Source of the DNA: an uncultured Oscillospiraceae bacterium
GTDB taxonomy: Bacteria > Bacillota > Clostridia > Oscillospirales > Oscillospiraceae
Length of the DNA: 46,622 nucleotides
Direction of reading: 5' to 3'
Assembly (NCBI GenBank): GCA_944387095.1
Contig: CALXDP010000014.1
Span: 1 to 46,622 of the forward strand
Below, one piece after another: positions 27,701 to 34,490 of the stretch. A program made the position numbers and the translations under genes. The notes beneath the pieces are model-generated. The model did not search any database and was not told where the DNA came from. It was given only the letters and a program-made list of their open reading frames with translations. The stretch's first letter is position 1, and the number at the start of each line of letters is the position of its first letter.

Positions 27701-28488
27701 TTGAGCTCAGAAAGCCGCCCGGCCAGTTCCGCCTCGTCCAGCAGGTCCAGTCCCTCCAAATAGGTGTCATAATCCCCGCCTGCGTTCTCCTCCAGGGCGT
27801 GGAGATATGCGCCGTTATCAAAAGACTGGTGTTCAACATCCAGACCGGTATCAATAATGGCCACGCGCATCCCCGCGCCGGTGTAGCCGTTGCTCCACGC
27901 AGTGGTGGTGCCGGTCATACCGGTGGAAACCGCCATGTTGGGGTCGTCTCCGCCCACAGAGTAGACGTCGGGCTCGTAGCGGGTTTCCATCACTACCTCC
28001 GCCACGCCGGGAACCGCCTCGATGTCAGCAATCTGGCCATATTCCACATTGGCAGAGATGATGTTGGCCGCCAGCGTGAGGTTCCAGACCACGTCCAGCT
28101 CCTCGCCGCCAAGGGCTTGCTTTGAGATGCTTTGAACCATCACGTCCTGCTTGCGCTGAAGGCCGGCGCGATAATTCATAGCCGCAGAACTTTCTGTGAT
28201 ATTTTTCGCCCCCAGACCGTCCATGGAGAACATCATCAGGGTGGGGCGATCCTCCAAAACAATGGAAACACGCACATTGTCCGTGTCATCGTACAAAGGC
28301 TGCTCTTCCAGCCCCTCCGCCGCTGTTTTTCCCACTTCGGCGGACACCGATCCGTTGCCCACTTTCTCCCAGCTGATGCCAGATCCATCTGCTCCAGCGT
28401 CCAGCGCCAGTGCACCGGGCGTGAGCGGCAGGACCATGACCACCGTCAGCAGAAAGGCCAGCAGGCGTCTTGCCCCGTGTTTTTTCAA
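21733..28488 (-). CDS. Large SLH-anchored S8 subtilisin-like protease with dockerin-like, Ig-like and cohesin-like domains
   Basis: 2251-aa secreted cell-surface protease. Signal peptide LKKHGARRLLAFLLTVVMVL... ends near PGALA. The S8 catalytic triad is intact: D213 (AIIDTGLD), H305 (GEHGSHVAGI), S665 (MSGTSMAAPQ), oxyanion Asn N412 (SAGNSG). A PA insert lies between about 480 and 610 (VVFCSRGETSFFEKANAAAS). Then an Fn3-like region, a WD/propeller-like stretch, a dockerin-like pair of EF-hand loops (DADGDQDRDDAQ and DLNWDGQVTSYD, about 1429-1483), a BIG2 Ig domain (about 1493-1578), a second propeller-like region, an Arg/Ser/Ala-rich linker, a cohesin-like domain (about 1920-2040) and three SLH repeats (about 2067-2250). 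TTG at 28488 was chosen: GGAGG lies 7 nt upstream and the signal peptide follows directly; the ATG at 28596 has no SD. Single-gene unit. Confidence 0.92.
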   Translation of the reverse strand: MKKHGARRLLAFLLTVVMVLPLTPGALALDAGADGSGISWEKVGNGSVSAEVGKTAAEGLEEQPLYDDTDNVRVSIVLEDRPTLMMFSMDGLGAKNITESSAAMNYRAGLQRKQDVMVQSISKQALGGEELDVVWNLTLAANIISANVEYGQIADIEAVPGVAEVVMETRYEPDVYSVGGDDPNMAVSTGMTGTTTAWSNGYTGAGMRVAIIDTGLDVEHQSFDNGAYLHALEENAGGDYDTYLEGLDLLDEAELAGRLSELNVSSRNSGVTAADLHLTDKIAFAFNYVDGDLDVTHMNDTQGEHGSHVAGIAVANRYIPDGAGYANALTSVHMAGNAPDAQILVMKVFGKNGGAYDSDYMAAIEDAIVLGCDAVNLSLGSGSAGMTTNATYQELLDGLSETDTLTVMSAGNSGYWAENDYNVGLPYSDEVNFQTSGSPGTYTNAMAVASVDNNGVIGYSFQVGDVPVFYTESSYNNEPMRTLDTSADSTGTTYDYIFVDGYGTADDFAGIDLAGKVVFCSRGETSFFEKANAAASAGAAATVVYNNEPGVINMDLTGYTYTAPCVSITQAEGVAIREQSAEQTTAEGTTYYTGTVTIFNAPDISAPDSEYLTMSSFSSWGVPGDLSIKPEITAPGGNIYSLNGAHDGDLAHDSHSAYELMSGTSMAAPQVAGIGALVKQSIEEKGLSQSGLTDRALATSLMMSTAVPLLSGADTYYSVLQQGAGLVDTAAATSADSYILVDGQTDGKVKVELGDDPDRTGGYTFSFSIHNLDGQSHSYTLSADVFTQMLVSDGNDWYLSTETMPLAATATFTSGGTGAVQEVTVPANGSVTVEAAIRLDEAAAAQLLESCPNGFYVEAFVKIDGSSTAEGAEGTRHSIPVLGFYGNWSDPSMFDVGSYVEYAYGLEDRTSHLGALFQVNPTSVQTNMLTMRYAGDSTEYFFAGNPLLRDETYLPERNALNNQNGDTLYRLYFTAVRNAGAARLTIRGVGEDSGIVPYETDLGAVTAAYFHSNAGSWQNTRSSATLNWDGTDGNGDPLPEGSTVEISLTLAPELYVDDATGAVDWDALGDGASFTTQVTIDNTAPELLSADVENGSLLVSVQDGEYVAAVGLFDATGTRALAVETPNQTQPGAVSSLSLDLDGVAGKAFLLQAFDYAGNLSTYRVTYEEELTPDIVSHYAAFNQLDQKWYGMDSQSGTSAVISVAAQDIYAAESVGNYVFAFDNDGGQAANFYAMPANDPGNVTLVATMENPSASGDDFYVGDMAYNYADQTMYFLYYVDDASSYLPWLATVDLYTGETQTIGRLGEEIKGLAIDSQGNFYGIVAKAASDYDYYLYTYTVDRHAEPVQVGEAPVVSGVTIPGWVSLAWDAARGTVVFADSQALYVVMGGEEYFMPDSLTLREIDPDTAEMTVLLAEMPGIMRGLYVRQTVYDFDADGDQDRDDAQALLDYVTGKRDSVNRLDLADLNWDGQVTSYDVYLLLRILESPDSFSDTDVPIGVTLSASQLELLVQESVQLTAMVTPWNLTDKSVKWSSSDEGVAQVTQSGVVTAVGKGTCTITVASAVDESVFATCTVTASTIETTLYGTLQDAEGRPLFYQWNLDTDSTWTETGEIDVSSMTSATYDSQNQVLYLMDGANWNLHKVSMDGAVLEDYENPLGVPFWDMEYSRDFSAEEQPLVSGVFGYYFLPWWDLTAQDGPLFDMSSYLAYYTNASYVTAVASLGAVPLDIDEDGQADTVAEEFLILDNAGYIWLFDIFFDGTEYRASFGVISTTLPDLEFPGYGNDMYCSMTAAEEDGTLVLYLSYFNGETNEIYRMALGETEFEAQYVGNVGQDVWPATIYAAAPNADLSAVAQMLPDTSLQAAAVEVSAEELQSLLTETPQGNENPARREASAQSAARTASAGRNSAGTAAGANPGGAAALQAIPTMGAIHPGSRTVNVSIVADGASNSGLLEIQFDPSVLDFNATGGASHLTSIVDNGDGTLTFGYASLEEIPAGSPLCVLTFHYQGSSLMTGLTVTTLEADDTNPNTSAEVDIQYQGTTTPPINPGTPGGTDDPGEPEPPEQGGSESYTDLNPNAWYRKYADYVIEQGLMKGTSSTTFSPNEPLTRAMLVTILYRLEDMPSVTADNRFSDVADATWYTDAVRWAADIGIIEGYGNGRFGPANPITRQELAVILWRYAWYKGYDVGAAGTVVPDFADRGEIASWAGEAISWAYSRGIIIGKLDNVLDPRGGTTRIEAATMVTRFLWMEQN

Positions 28489-28547
28489 TGGTATTCCTCC
28501 CTTTTCTATTTGCCGTACAACAACATCCCCTACATTTGCACAACAGG

Positions 28548-28593
28548 ATTTTCCGTTCCGCATGTGGCAGAACGGAAAATGGCCTGCCATTTT
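28548..28593 (-). promoter_or_regulatory. Overlapping inverted repeats in the subtilase leader
   Basis: ATTTTCCGTTC (28548-28558) pairs with GAACGGAAAAT (28570-28580), and AAAATGGC (28576-28583) pairs with GCCATTTT (28586-28593). The two share 28576-28580, so both cannot form together. They lie in the untranslated leader, 60-105 nt before the TTG start. Confidence 0.45.
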
Positions 28594-28633
28594 CATTTTT
28601 GTAAACTAGTCTGCTAAAGTACAGCTTGCCTTT

Positions 28634-28662
28634 AGTATATTTTTCCTATTCCTATTTGTCAA
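28634..28662 (-). promoter_or_regulatory. Predicted sigma-A promoter of the subtilase gene
   Basis: Minus strand TTGACA (28662-28657), 17-nt spacer, TATACT (28639-28634). Close to consensus; start near 28627 and a leader of about 140 nt. Confidence 0.8.
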
Positions 28663-28820
28663 CAACTATTTAACCGCGGATTTGAACTTCGCAATTCCAT
28701 GGAGGGCGGCTTGCATTTCATCCTGCGGGTCCCCTTCCTGTTCTGCCCGCCTTTGACGGACCCTGCCTGCGTGATATCACTTTTTATATGGTTGGCTGGA
28801 ATCTTGCGTTGCCTGCACCA

Positions 28821-28834
28821 ATATGGTACCATAT
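28821..28834. promoter_or_regulatory. Palindrome upstream of the lysR gene, possible autoregulatory operator
   Basis: ATATGGTACCATAT is a perfect 14-bp palindrome 31 nt before the lysR start. It overlaps a candidate -10 (TACCAT) that has TTGCGT 17 nt upstream. Confidence 0.4.
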
Positions 28835-28864
28835 CAAAAACGGGCAAGAAGGGGTGCACGCTGT

Positions 28865-29752
28865 ATGGAGCTTCGCACTTTGCGCTACTTTTTGGCGGCG
28901 GCACAGGAGAAAAATATCACCAGGGCGGCGGAACTTCTGCATGTGACCCAGCCCACACTGAGCCGCCAGATGATGGACCTGGAAAAAGAATTGGGCACCA
29001 CGTTGATGCGCCGTGGGAAAACCGGGTTGACCCTCACCGACGACGGGGCCTTTTTCCGCCAGCGGGCAGAGGAGATCGTGGCGCTGGCAGAGCGGCTGGA
29101 ACAGGCTTTTGTGAAAAAGCACGGGGATGTCAGCGGGGTGATTTCCATCGGCGCCACCGAGGCGGTGGGCAGCCGGCTGTTTGCCAAGCTCATCAAACAA
29201 TTCTCGGAAAGGTATCCGCTGGTACAGTTTAACCTGTACAACGAAATGGCGGATTATATCGAAGACCGCATGGACAAGGGCCTGATTGACGTGGGGCTGC
29301 TGTTGGAGCCGGTGGACACCGCAAAATATGATTTTATCCGTCTATCCCAGAAGGAGACCTGGGGCATACTCATGCGGGAGGATCATCCTTTGGCCGGACA
29401 TGAATTTATCGTGCCGGAGGAAATCGCGCAATACCCCCTGATTTTACCCCTCCGGGAACGGGTCCGGGCGGAAGTCCTGAACTGGCTGAAGCGGGAAGAG
29501 AAAGACCTGAGCATCCCCTTGAGCTACACGCTCCTCTCCAATGCCGTACTGCTGGTGGAAGAGGGGCTGGGCTGCGCCTTTTGCCTGGACGGTGCGTTGG
29601 CCATTCACAGCAGTCCCAACCTTCGCTTTATCCCCATCCGGCCTAAACGCACCACACGCAGCGTCCTGGTTTGGAAGAAAAACCACCTGTTTTCCCCCGC
29701 AACCGCTCTGTTTATTCAGGAAATCAATATGCTGCGGGCAAAAATTGAATAA
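28865..29752 (+). CDS. LysR-family transcriptional regulator
   Basis: 295-aa regulator. The N-terminal winged helix-turn-helix (MELRTLRYFLAAAQEKNITRAAELLHVTQPTLSRQMMDLEKELGTTL) is canonical; the rest is the two-lobed effector domain (SGVISIGATEAVGSRLFAKLIKQF ... VGLLLEPVDTAKYDF ... LLVEEGLGCAFCLDG). ATG at 28865 follows AAGAAGGGG at about 9 nt. It is encoded just upstream of, and in line with, a redox gene cluster (flavodoxin-like lipoprotein, CMD protein, flavin reductase, cupin, aldo/keto reductase) but separated by a terminator, so it is likely their regulator. The ligand is unknown. Confidence 0.93.
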   Translation: MELRTLRYFLAAAQEKNITRAAELLHVTQPTLSRQMMDLEKELGTTLMRRGKTGLTLTDDGAFFRQRAEEIVALAERLEQAFVKKHGDVSGVISIGATEAVGSRLFAKLIKQFSERYPLVQFNLYNEMADYIEDRMDKGLIDVGLLLEPVDTAKYDFIRLSQKETWGILMREDHPLAGHEFIVPEEIAQYPLILPLRERVRAEVLNWLKREEKDLSIPLSYTLLSNAVLLVEEGLGCAFCLDGALAIHSSPNLRFIPIRPKRTTRSVLVWKKNHLFSPATALFIQEINMLRAKIE

Positions 29753-29767
29753 AATCCGCCCTGCGCA

Positions 29768-29805
29768 GGGGCCTCCATGGTTGATTGCCTTGGAGGCCCC
29801 CTTTT
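29768..29805 (+). terminator. Terminator of lysR
   Basis: GGGGCCTCCA (29768-29777), 13-nt loop, TGGAGGCCCC (29791-29800), then CTTTTG. Confidence 0.85.
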
Positions 29806-29851
29806 GCCCATCCATACAAATGAGGCATAGAAAATGATAGACAATAGGTAT

Positions 29852-29880
29852 TAGACATTAAAACAGGGCCGCTTTATAAT
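29852..29880 (+). promoter_or_regulatory. Predicted promoter of the redox cluster
   Basis: TAGACA (29852-29857), 17-nt spacer, TATAAT (29875-29880). A second TAGACA lies 14 bp upstream (29838-29843), giving a repeat at the -35 that could be a LysR-regulator site. Confidence 0.65.
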
Positions 29881-29952
29881 GATAAAAGACAGAACTCATT
29901 TTCAAAAATCAGCGCAGCGGACCTGCCGCGGAATAGACAGGAGATGGCGCAG

Positions 29953-31074
29953 GTGAAAAAACTTCTCTCCCTCCTTTTGGCAACGGCGACTACTCTTTCT
30001 CTCGCAGGGTGTGGCGCAATGGGGAATCAGGAGATCCCTTCCACCACCCCCTCGGGAGAAAGCTCTGCCGCATCTGGCCAGGAAACGCCAGAGCACGAAC
30101 CTTTTCAGGAGGAACCCCCCTCCCCTCAGCCCGAGGAACCGGGATCCGGCCAGAGGGGCGGCAACATCCTGGTGGCCTATTTTTCCTGGGCGGACAACGC
30201 TGTTTTGGCGGACGATGTGGATGGGGTTTCCTCCTCCAGCGTCACCCCGCCGGGCAATGTGCAGCAGCTGGCCGGTTGGGTGCAGGAGGAGACCGGCGGC
30301 AGCCTGTTTTCCATCCAGGTCACGGATCCCTATCCCAGCGGCTGGGACGAGTGTCTTGCCCGGGCCAACCAGGAGCGGAGGGATAACGCCCGGCCGGAGC
30401 TTGTTGCGCAAGTTGAAAACCTGGATCAGTACGACACAGTGTTCCTGGGATATCCCAACTGGTGGGATGACGTGCCCATGGCGGTGCTCACCTTCCTGGA
30501 GCAAAACGACCTTTCCGGCAAACAGGTATATCTCTTCTGCTCCCACGGCACCGGAGGTCTGGCCCGGAACGTGGAACGCATCACCGAAGCGGCAGCCGGG
30601 GCCAGTATCTCCGGCAACATCTTTGATTGCTACGAGCGGGAGGCCTCCGCCTCCCAGGCGGACATCCAAGCCTGGGTGCGGGAATTGGGATATGGAGGGA
30701 ACGATCCTATGGAAACGAATCAAACAGCCCGGCAAATCCAGGTACAGTTTGGCGGAAATACTGTTATCTATGCGTTGAACAGCAGCGCCGCCGCCACCTC
30801 ACTTTATGAACAGCTGCCCCTCACCATCCAAGTGGAGGATTACAGCACCAATGAAAAGATCTTTTACCCGCCCCAGCGGTTGGATACCACAGATACGCCG
30901 CTGGCGCAGGCGGGGACTGGCACCCTGGCTTATTTTGAACCGTGGGGGGATGTGGTGTTCTTTTACGGCGACTATAATCAACACCCCTCCCTATATGAAC
31001 TAGGACAGGTTGTCTCCGGCGGAGAACTGGTCAGCCAAATGTCCGGAACCATCACCATCGATATCGCAGACTAG
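29953..31074 (+). CDS. Lipoprotein with flavodoxin-like and cyclophilin-like domains
   Basis: 373-aa predicted lipoprotein. Signal peptide MKKLLSLLLATATTLSLAGC with lipobox LAGC, then a Pro/Glu/Ser linker. About residues 70-255 form a flavodoxin-like domain: NILVAYFSWADNAV (phosphate loop region), DTVFLGYPNWWDDVPMAV and FCSHGTGGLARNVERI. About residues 265-373 match the cyclophilin-like fold found fused to such flavodoxins (IQVQFGGNTVIYALNSSAAATSLYEQLPLTIQVEDYSTNEKIF ... EPWGDVVFFYGDY). GTG at 29953 is preferred because AGGAG (29939-29943) is 9 nt upstream; the ATG at 29944 touches the SD. Likely an extracytoplasmic FMN electron-transfer or quinone-reducing protein, first gene of the cluster. 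Confidence 0.85.
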   Translation: MKKLLSLLLATATTLSLAGCGAMGNQEIPSTTPSGESSAASGQETPEHEPFQEEPPSPQPEEPGSGQRGGNILVAYFSWADNAVLADDVDGVSSSSVTPPGNVQQLAGWVQEETGGSLFSIQVTDPYPSGWDECLARANQERRDNARPELVAQVENLDQYDTVFLGYPNWWDDVPMAVLTFLEQNDLSGKQVYLFCSHGTGGLARNVERITEAAAGASISGNIFDCYEREASASQADIQAWVRELGYGGNDPMETNQTARQIQVQFGGNTVIYALNSSAAATSLYEQLPLTIQVEDYSTNEKIFYPPQRLDTTDTPLAQAGTGTLAYFEPWGDVVFFYGDYNQHPSLYELGQVVSGGELVSQMSGTITIDIAD

Positions 31075-31100
31075 TCTGATCATAGAAAGGAAGCGGTCGC

Positions 31101-31868
31101 ATGAACCGGAAGGAAAAAACGGAACAGAAAATGCAGGAGCTATTCCACAGCCACGCCGCCGGGGAGGAAGGGACCGACCCGGAATTCATGCAGATTTTGC
31201 AGGGCTACATCTTTGGGGATGTATGCTACACCGGCAGTCTGGACAACCGGACGCGGGAGCTGGTCACCATCACCACCCTCACCGTGCTCAGCACCCTGCC
31301 CCAGCTGAAGGCCCACGTGCAGGCGGGGTTGAACGCCGGCTGCACGCCGGTGGAGATCCGGGAGGCCGTGTATCAATGCGCGCCGTTCATCGGATTTCCC
31401 AAGACCCTCAACGCCATCAGCGCCATGAATGAGGCATTTGCCGAAAAGGGCGTCCAACTGCCGTTGCCCAAACAGGGCACGCTAACCTCTGAGGAGGAGC
31501 GATATGAAAGGGGGCTGGCCATCCAGGCCCCTGTCTACGGTGCTGAAATCGCGGACCGATACGCCTATCTGCCCGGCGACTTTGCCCAGGCAGTGCCCCG
31601 TTTCTTGACGGAGCTGTGTTTTGGGGACTTCAACACCCGCACCGGCATGGACGGAAAGATGCGGGAACTGCTCACTGTGGTGCTGCTGGCCGCCATGGGC
31701 GGCGCCGAGGCGCAGCTGAAGCGTCATGTCCACGGCGCGCTGCAGGTTGGCAACACCAGGGAAGCGGTGGTATGCGCCCTGGTCCACGCCAGCGGCTATA
31801 TGGGCATTCCCCGGCTGTTCAACGCCCTAAATGCCTGCAAAGACCTGTTGGCAGAGGAATCGCCCTGA
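31101..31868 (+). CDS. Carboxymuconolactone decarboxylase (CMD) family protein, two-domain
   Basis: 255-aa protein with two CMD/AhpD-like halves. First: GDVCYTGSLDNRTRELVTITTLTVLSTLPQLKAHVQAGLNAGCTPVEIREAVYQCAPFIGFPKTLNAI; second: CFGDFNTRTGMDGKMRELLTVVLLAAMGGAEAQLKRHVHGALQVGNTREAVVCALVHASGYMGIPRLFNAL. The AhpD-type CxxC peroxidatic pair is absent, so peroxidase activity is doubtful; the closest use in such clusters is unknown redox or decarboxylase chemistry. A good SD (AAAGGAAG) precedes ATG 31101. The gene starts 26 nt after the flavodoxin-like gene, consistent with one operon. Confidence 0.88.
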   Translation: MNRKEKTEQKMQELFHSHAAGEEGTDPEFMQILQGYIFGDVCYTGSLDNRTRELVTITTLTVLSTLPQLKAHVQAGLNAGCTPVEIREAVYQCAPFIGFPKTLNAISAMNEAFAEKGVQLPLPKQGTLTSEEERYERGLAIQAPVYGAEIADRYAYLPGDFAQAVPRFLTELCFGDFNTRTGMDGKMRELLTVVLLAAMGGAEAQLKRHVHGALQVGNTREAVVCALVHASGYMGIPRLFNALNACKDLLAEESP

Positions 31869-32077
31869 TGCAAGCGAAACCGTTTGTCTCTCTGGCCCAC
31901 TATGGTTCACTGCTGCCTGGAAAACAGTCCGGAACAAAGCGCGGGGTGCGGCCCGATCCGGGAAAATGAAGCCAAGGGCCCGCAGGCGCTGCGTGCGGGC
32001 CATACGCCGGATGACGCAGCGGCAAGACTGTATGTCATCTGCAAGCAGGCCACATCATGATTTTAAGGAGGTCACTC

Positions 32078-32635
32078 ATGATGAAAAAGAGCATTGGAAA
32101 CCCAGTGGCCCTGTATCCCACTCCCCTGGTGGTGATAGGGGCCATGGTCGATGGAAAGCCCAACTGGCTGTTGGTGGCCCATCTTGGTATCATGGGGCAC
32201 GACCATGTGATGGTCAGTCTAGCCAAATCCCATTATACCAACCAGGGCATCAGGGAGCGCAAAAAACTCTCCATCAACATGGTGGATCAGGCCCTGCTTC
32301 CCAAGGCCGACCATTCCGGCTGCGTCAGCGGAAGTGAGGAGGATAAGTCCGGGCTGTTTGCGTGTACCATGAGCCAGGCGGGCGTACCCATGGTTGCGGA
32401 CGCCTCGGTGGTGATGGAGTGCAGCGTGGAGGATATCTACGAAACCCCGGGCTTTGAGAACTTTATCTGCACCGTTGACCGCACCTATGCCGAGGAAAAC
32501 GTTTTGACCCCCGAGGGGAAAATCGACTACCGCGCCTTCAAGCCGGTGCTGTTTGAGATGCCTACCTATGAGTATTTGAAAACCGGCGATGTAATTGGCA
32601 AGTGCAAGTCCTTCGGTGAGGGAAAGCTGGGCTAA
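32078..32635 (+). CDS. Flavin reductase family protein
   Basis: 185-aa protein with the FMN-binding split-barrel fold: ALYPTPLVVIGAMVDGKPNWLLVAHLGIMGHDHVMVSLAKSHYTNQGI, then RKKLSINMVDQALLPKADHSGCVSGSEEDKSGLF and a C-terminal YLKTGDVIGKCKSFGEGKL. Members bind FMN and transfer electrons from NAD(P)H or to partner oxidoreductases. ATG at 32078, with AAGGAGG 6 nt upstream; ATG at 32081 is equally possible. The 209-nt gap before it holds a GGCCCGCA/TGCGGGCC hairpin near 31979-32000 but no gene. Confidence 0.88.
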   Translation: MMKKSIGNPVALYPTPLVVIGAMVDGKPNWLLVAHLGIMGHDHVMVSLAKSHYTNQGIRERKKLSINMVDQALLPKADHSGCVSGSEEDKSGLFACTMSQAGVPMVADASVVMECSVEDIYETPGFENFICTVDRTYAEENVLTPEGKIDYRAFKPVLFEMPTYEYLKTGDVIGKCKSFGEGKLG

Positions 32636-32837
32636 ACCTCACCGAATGTCTTGAACGGTACCCCACGCGATCAACTGCATGGCAGGCGGCCAGCTCCGCG
32701 CGGTCAAATTCCCCAGGCGGGACGGTGATCATGATGAGCACGGATCAGAACCGGCGCTGCCGCCTTTCCACCTGTTCCCGCCGGTTTATAAAGCAGCGTG
32801 TTTGGAAATCTTATCACATATTAAAGGAGTGTTTTTC

Positions 32838-33275
32838 ATGCGCATTCATGACAAGACAGTGTTCGAAAAGGAAAATGTGTTCGGCCTGGGCAGCGCCAAT
32901 ACCGCCTACGCCCAGTATTTCATTGGAAACTCCTATCTGAACCCGCTGACCAAGCCGGGAGAGTGCCCAGTGTTTCTGGCCAACGTCACCTTTGAGCCGG
33001 GCTGCCGGAACAACTGGCACATCCACCGCGCCAAGCGCGGCGGAGGCCAGCTCCTGATCTGCACCGCCGGCGAGGGCTGGTACCAGGAGGAGAACAAGCC
33101 CGCTGTCAGCCTTACCCCCGGCACGGTGATCACCATTCCGGCCAATGTCAAGCACTGGCACGGCGCCAAACGGGACAGCTGGTTCTCCCACATCGCGGTG
33201 GAAGTCCCGGGCGAGGAGACTTCCAACGAGTGGCTGGAGGCTGTGGACGACGAAACCTACAACGGCCTGGAGTAA
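32838..33275 (+). CDS. Cupin-domain protein
   Basis: 145-aa single-domain cupin, similar to the short cupins found beside CMD proteins and aldo/keto reductases in Clostridia. Motif 1: NNWHIHRAKRGGGQLLICTAGEGWYQEE (two His metal ligands); motif 2: TVITIPANVKHWHGAKRDSWFSHIAVEV (His ligand). It probably binds a divalent metal; substrate unknown. ATG at 32838 with AAAGGAG 9 nt upstream. The 202-nt gap upstream (32636-32837) shows no convincing gene. Confidence 0.9.
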   Translation: MRIHDKTVFEKENVFGLGSANTAYAQYFIGNSYLNPLTKPGECPVFLANVTFEPGCRNNWHIHRAKRGGGQLLICTAGEGWYQEENKPAVSLTPGTVITIPANVKHWHGAKRDSWFSHIAVEVPGEETSNEWLEAVDDETYNGLE

Positions 33276-33288
33276 GGGGGCAATTTCA

Positions 33289-34332
33289 ATGGAGTACGCA
33301 AAGCTGGGCAATTCCGGCCTGACGGTCTCCCGGATCTGCATGGGGTGCATGGGCTTTGGCGACGCGAAGAACGGCCAGCACAGCTGGACTCTGGATGAGG
33401 CGCACTCCAGGGAGATCATCCGCCGCGGACTGGAGCTGGGTGTCAATTTCTTTGACACCGCCATTGGCTACCAGAGCGGCACCAGCGAACAGTATGTGGG
33501 CCGGGCAGTCCGGGACTTTGCCAAGCGGGAGGATGTGGTGGTAGCCACCAAGTTCCTGCCCCGCACCCAGGAGGAGATCGCCGCGGGTATCTCTGGACAG
33601 CAGCACATCGAAAACATGATCAACACCAGTCTGAAAAACTTAGGACTGGACTACGTGGATCTGTATATTTACCACATGTGGGACTATGCCACCCCTCTCT
33701 ACGATATTATGGATGGACTCAATCGGGTGGTAAAGGCGGGAAAAGCGCGGTATATCGGCATCTCCAACTGCTTTGCCTACCAGCTGGCCAAAGCCAATGC
33801 CCTGGCAGAACAAGAGGGCTTTCCCAAATTTGTCTCCATTCAGGGCCACTACAACCTGATATTTCGGGAGGAGGAGCGGGAGATGGCCAAGCTGTGCGCT
33901 GAGGACAACATCGCTATGACTCCGTACAGCGCCCTGGCCGGCGGCCGCCTTTCTAAGCACCCTGGGGAGACCTCTAAACGGCTTCAGGAGGATGAATACG
34001 CCCAGTTCAAATACGGCTCCACCGCCCAGCAGGATGTAGGGATCATCAACCGGGTGGCAGAGCTGGCAGACAAGCGGGAGGTGTCCATGACGGAGATTGC
34101 CCTGGCATGGTTGCTAACCAAAGTGACCGCTCCGGTGGTGGGCGCCACCAAACTGCACCATATCGACGGCGCCGCCAAGGCCGTAGAGCTGGCCCTTACC
34201 CCGGAGGAAATCACCTATCTGGAGGAACTGTATGTCCCTCACAGGCTGGTTGGCGTGATGGCGCAGAACACCCCTGCGGCCGCCACCGAAAAGCACGTCT
34301 GGTCCACCGGCAGCCAGGACATTGAAACATAG
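33289..34332 (+). CDS. Aldo/keto reductase
   Basis: 347-aa NADPH-dependent TIM-barrel oxidoreductase. Catalytic tetrad is recognisable: D56 (NFFDTAIGY), Y61, K88 (VVVATKFLPR) and H129 (DLYIYHMWD). The cofactor-binding half shows GKARYIGISNCFAYQLAKA, PKFVSIQGHYNLIFREEER and ITYLEELYVPHRL. It starts 13 nt after the cupin gene with a G-rich SD (AAGGGGG), so it is co-transcribed. Probably reduces a carbonyl or quinone-like compound in the same detoxification or metabolic path. Confidence 0.93.
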   Translation: MEYAKLGNSGLTVSRICMGCMGFGDAKNGQHSWTLDEAHSREIIRRGLELGVNFFDTAIGYQSGTSEQYVGRAVRDFAKREDVVVATKFLPRTQEEIAAGISGQQHIENMINTSLKNLGLDYVDLYIYHMWDYATPLYDIMDGLNRVVKAGKARYIGISNCFAYQLAKANALAEQEGFPKFVSIQGHYNLIFREEEREMAKLCAEDNIAMTPYSALAGGRLSKHPGETSKRLQEDEYAQFKYGSTAQQDVGIINRVAELADKREVSMTEIALAWLLTKVTAPVVGATKLHHIDGAAKAVELALTPEEITYLEELYVPHRLVGVMAQNTPAAATEKHVWSTGSQDIET

Positions 34333-34490
34333 CAGTCCGCCCTTCACTTTTGTTTTTCTACCCTCAGTTCACGGTGGGTTTGAATCCCAGGGCCTGGCAT
34401 GATGATCGGTTCCACCATTCCCCCTTTGGAATCGGGGGCATTGTCAACTGGGCGGTCTAAACGTCATCCCTTAGAGGTGTTTTACAATCC

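Noticed and set aside
22222-28125. Very long plus-strand open frames (about 800 and 1050 codons) opposite the subtilase gene
   Set aside because: They are shadows of a GC-rich gene on the other strand: no SD, no family likeness, composition rich in Arg/Gly/His; the minus frame has a full domain set.
31868-31972. Small frame overlapping the CMD gene stop
   Set aside because: No SD; translation has no likeness, and the region contains a hairpin.
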